A stretch of 12,243 nucleotides of DNA from an uncultured Romboutsia sp. (GTDB lineage: Bacteria; Bacillota; Clostridia; Peptostreptococcales; Peptostreptococcaceae), in assembly GCA_937907205.1 (NCBI GenBank), contig CALESE010000053.1:1-12243 (forward strand), written 5' to 3'. Made by a program: the position numbers and the translations under genes. The notes beneath the pieces are model-generated. The model did not search any database. It saw only the letters and a list, made by a program, of their open reading frames with translations, and had not been told where the DNA came from. Within the stretch, counting starts at the first letter, position 1. Each line of letters begins with the position of its first letter. This document shows positions 10,881-12,243 of the stretch, in pieces.

Positions 10881-11735
10881 ATGGCTATATTAGCAGTTGA
10901 TTTAGGAAATTATAATATAAATACAAGCGAGGATGTTATGTTCCCTGCTACATTTACAGTAGGTGAAGTTCATAACCCAATAGGTGAAGAAATAGTAACA
11001 ATAGGTGAAGAAACATATTGTATGGCAAAAGAATGTGCATTTGATTATGAGTTCAATAAGAGTAAAAAAAATTACTTGCCAAACTTATTTTATGCAATAC
11101 ATAAGTCTACTGAAGAAAGTGAAATAGATTTAGTTTTAGGTATACCAGTTGAAAACTTAGGTGTAGCAACAGATTTCAAATCAGATTTAGAAGGTAAGGA
11201 ATTTAATTTCAAGGTAAATAATAATGAAAGAACTATAAAAATAAATAAAGTTGCAGTTGTTGGAGAAGGGATAAGTAGTTATTATATGCTTTCAAAAGAG
11301 CAAAGAGAAAATAAAGACGTTATGATAGTTGATATCGGTGGAAGAACTATAAATGTAGTAACATTCAGAAATAAAAGAATAGAACATAAAAAGCAAATTA
11401 ATATGGGAATGATTAATTTTTATGAAGATGTAAAAACTCGTCATAATTCAATTAAGGGATATAATTTAGAAACTGAGCAGATGTATTCATATATAAAAAA
11501 GGGTATGGTAGAAGTAGATCATAAGGATGAATTAAATTTTGTAAATAAGATGTTTAATGCAATAAAACCAGTTGCAGAAAAAGACTTCTATGATGTTTAT
11601 TTTACTGGTGGAGGATCTATAACTTTAGAAGATACTTTAAAGGAAGTTTATCCAAATGGAAAAATTATGGAGAATGCTTTATTTACTAATGTTAATGGTA
11701 ACAAGAGAATTGCAGTTGCTCAATGGAGGAAGTAA
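10881..11735 (+). CDS. parM: ParM actin-like ATPase for plasmid segregation
   Basis: A 284-aa actin-family protein that polymerises and pushes sister plasmids apart through ParR bound to the centromere. The three actin signatures are visible: phosphate-1 loop VDLGNYNIN (6-14), phosphate-2 loop VDIGGRTINV (150-159) and the adenosine motif FTGGGSITLE (241-250). The IPVENLG segment (89-95) and the GEGISSYYML helix (128-137) also match the ParM/Alp group. It is slightly shorter than the roughly 320-aa R1 ParM but contains all nucleotide-binding parts. AAAAGGAGAG before the ATG sets the start. The stop overlaps the parR ATG by one base. The centromere-like repeats lie directly upstream, completing a type II partition system. 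Confidence 0.93.
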   Translation: MAILAVDLGNYNINTSEDVMFPATFTVGEVHNPIGEEIVTIGEETYCMAKECAFDYEFNKSKKNYLPNLFYAIHKSTEESEIDLVLGIPVENLGVATDFKSDLEGKEFNFKVNNNERTIKINKVAVVGEGISSYYMLSKEQRENKDVMIVDIGGRTINVVTFRNKRIEHKKQINMGMINFYEDVKTRHNSIKGYNLETEQMYSYIKKGMVEVDHKDELNFVNKMFNAIKPVAEKDFYDVYFTGGGSITLEDTLKEVYPNGKIMENALFTNVNGNKRIAVAQWRK

Positions 11736-11983
11736 TGAGTAGGAATAGTAATATTAAAAGAGTTGGACTATATTTTAATTTAGAAAATGAATTAGATAAT
11801 AAAATGTATGCTTATCTAACTAGAGATGGTAGAAAGGCTAAAGATGAAATAAAAAAATTAGTTGAAATGGCAATGGAAGGTATTGATATAAAACCTTTAG
11901 CTATAACTCAAGTAGAAGAATCTAGCGAGGATGAAGAATTAAATATTGATGATATAGATCCTAATATTGGTACAGGATTCTAA
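11735..11983 (+). CDS. parR: ParR-type centromere-binding protein, 82 aa
   Basis: The N-terminal part (MSRNSNIKRVGLYFNLENEL, then DNKMYAYLTRDGRKAKDEIKKLVEMAMEG) fits a ribbon-helix-helix fold: a short strand VGLYFNL followed by two helices. The C-terminus is acidic and probably flexible (EESSEDEELNIDDIDPNIGTGF), as in ParR proteins, where the tail contacts the ParM filament end. I start at the ATG at 11735, which overlaps the parM stop (TAATG) and has GGAGGA 4 nt upstream; an ATG at 11723 lies before that site. Identity is assigned mainly from position after parM, size and fold. The tight coupling suggests a fixed ratio of the two proteins. Confidence 0.82.
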   Translation: MSRNSNIKRVGLYFNLENELDNKMYAYLTRDGRKAKDEIKKLVEMAMEGIDIKPLAITQVEESSEDEELNIDDIDPNIGTGF

Positions 11984-12006
11984 ATATAAAAAAGGAACAT
12001 ATCCTA

Positions 12007-12050
12007 AAAAGGAGTATGCCCTATACCGCAAATATAAGTATACTCCTTTT
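12007..12050 (+). terminator. Hairpin after parR, probable terminator or attenuator
   Basis: AAAAGGAGTAT (12007-12017) pairs perfectly with ATACTCCTTTT (12040-12050); the 22-nt loop is unusually long. The 3' arm ends in TTTT, so it could end the parMR transcript. The 5' arm resembles a ribosome site followed by ATG, but that frame has only 14 codons. Downstream, the next gene has its own ribosome site. Confidence 0.55.
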
Positions 12051-12081
12051 CAGAAAATAAAACAACTATAAGGAGCAAAAA

Positions 12082-12234
12082 ATGAATAGTATACAATTAG
12101 AATTTGATATATTCGATAATGAACTTTCTATTTTAGATATTTGCAATAAGTGTATTAAAGAATGTAAGATATATTGTATATCAAATAATGCAAATATATA
12201 TTGTAATAAATATAAGAATGTCAAAGATAGATAA
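12082..12234 (+). CDS. 50-aa cysteine-rich protein
   Basis: The ATG at 12082 has AAGGAG upstream at good spacing and the frame ends at TAA 12232-12234. The N-terminal half is acidic (MNSIQLEFDIFDNELSILDI). The second half has five cysteines: C21-x2-C24, C28, C32 and C41 (CNKCIKECKIYC...YCNKY). This resembles a metal-binding knuckle, possibly zinc or iron-sulfur. It follows the partition genes after a hairpin, and AGAAAGGAA at the window end looks like the ribosome site of another gene. I do not recognise the family. Confidence 0.6.
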   Translation: MNSIQLEFDIFDNELSILDICNKCIKECKIYCISNNANIYCNKYKNVKDR

Positions 12235-12243
12235 AGAAAGGAA

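Noticed and set aside
12016..12060. 14-codon ORF inside the hairpin after parR
   Set aside because: The ribosome-site-like sequence is only 1 nt from the ATG and the frame is very short. The terminator or attenuator reading is simpler.

Overview
The DNA is very AT-rich. Its genes have strong AGGAGG-type ribosome sites, short spacers and many very small ORFs, which points to a low-GC Firmicute, most likely a member of the Clostridia (Clostridium/Clostridioides/Peptostreptococcaceae range). No chromosomal housekeeping gene is visible. The content is a mixture of temperate-phage regulatory and early genes with a plasmid replication and partition module. The best single explanation is part of a phage-plasmid (an extrachromosomal prophage) or a plasmid carrying a phage early region. 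This is an inference, because no structural phage gene lies in the window.

Positions 1-6374 are almost entirely minus-strand: a tightly packed run of small genes read right to left. From upstream to downstream it holds a 47-aa charged protein, a HUH-type rolling-circle replication endonuclease (5168-6055), an XRE regulator (4509-4703) with a divergent plus-strand partner (4776-4970), a NUMOD1-like protein, several small unknowns including zinc-knuckle types, a Rha/ORF6C antirepressor (2056-2793), a phage Dam-type adenine methyltransferase (1029-1487) and more small unknowns. At least two broken reading frames lie inside this run (2790-2944 and 1703-1822).

Positions 6375-8200 hold regulators. 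A CI-like XRE repressor (6544-6894) is read away from the minus-strand run across a shared control region and ends in a strong terminator. A 39-aa minus-strand ORF ends inside that terminator. A beta-class DNA methyltransferase (7138-7905) is divergent from a 64-aa XRE protein (8006-8200), with a perfect 17-bp palindrome between them.

Positions 8201-12243 look like a plasmid maintenance core. Iteron-like 22-bp repeats with AT-rich dyads (8239-8370) precede a small winged-helix protein and a RepA_N-type initiator. These are followed by a decayed gene and a possible structured RNA, a minus-strand lipoprotein gene, and a type II partition locus. In the partition locus two near-identical 47-bp centromere-like blocks flank the promoter of a ParM actin-like ATPase gene, followed by ParR. 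A 50-aa cysteine-rich protein follows at the right edge.

Working model: the RepA_N/iteron origin and ParMRC maintain the element as a low-copy plasmid, the CI-like repressor holds the leftward early operon off, and induction would switch on the HUH nuclease, which could drive a second replication mode. The presence of two unrelated initiators, each with its own origin-like DNA, is the most interesting aspect of the window.
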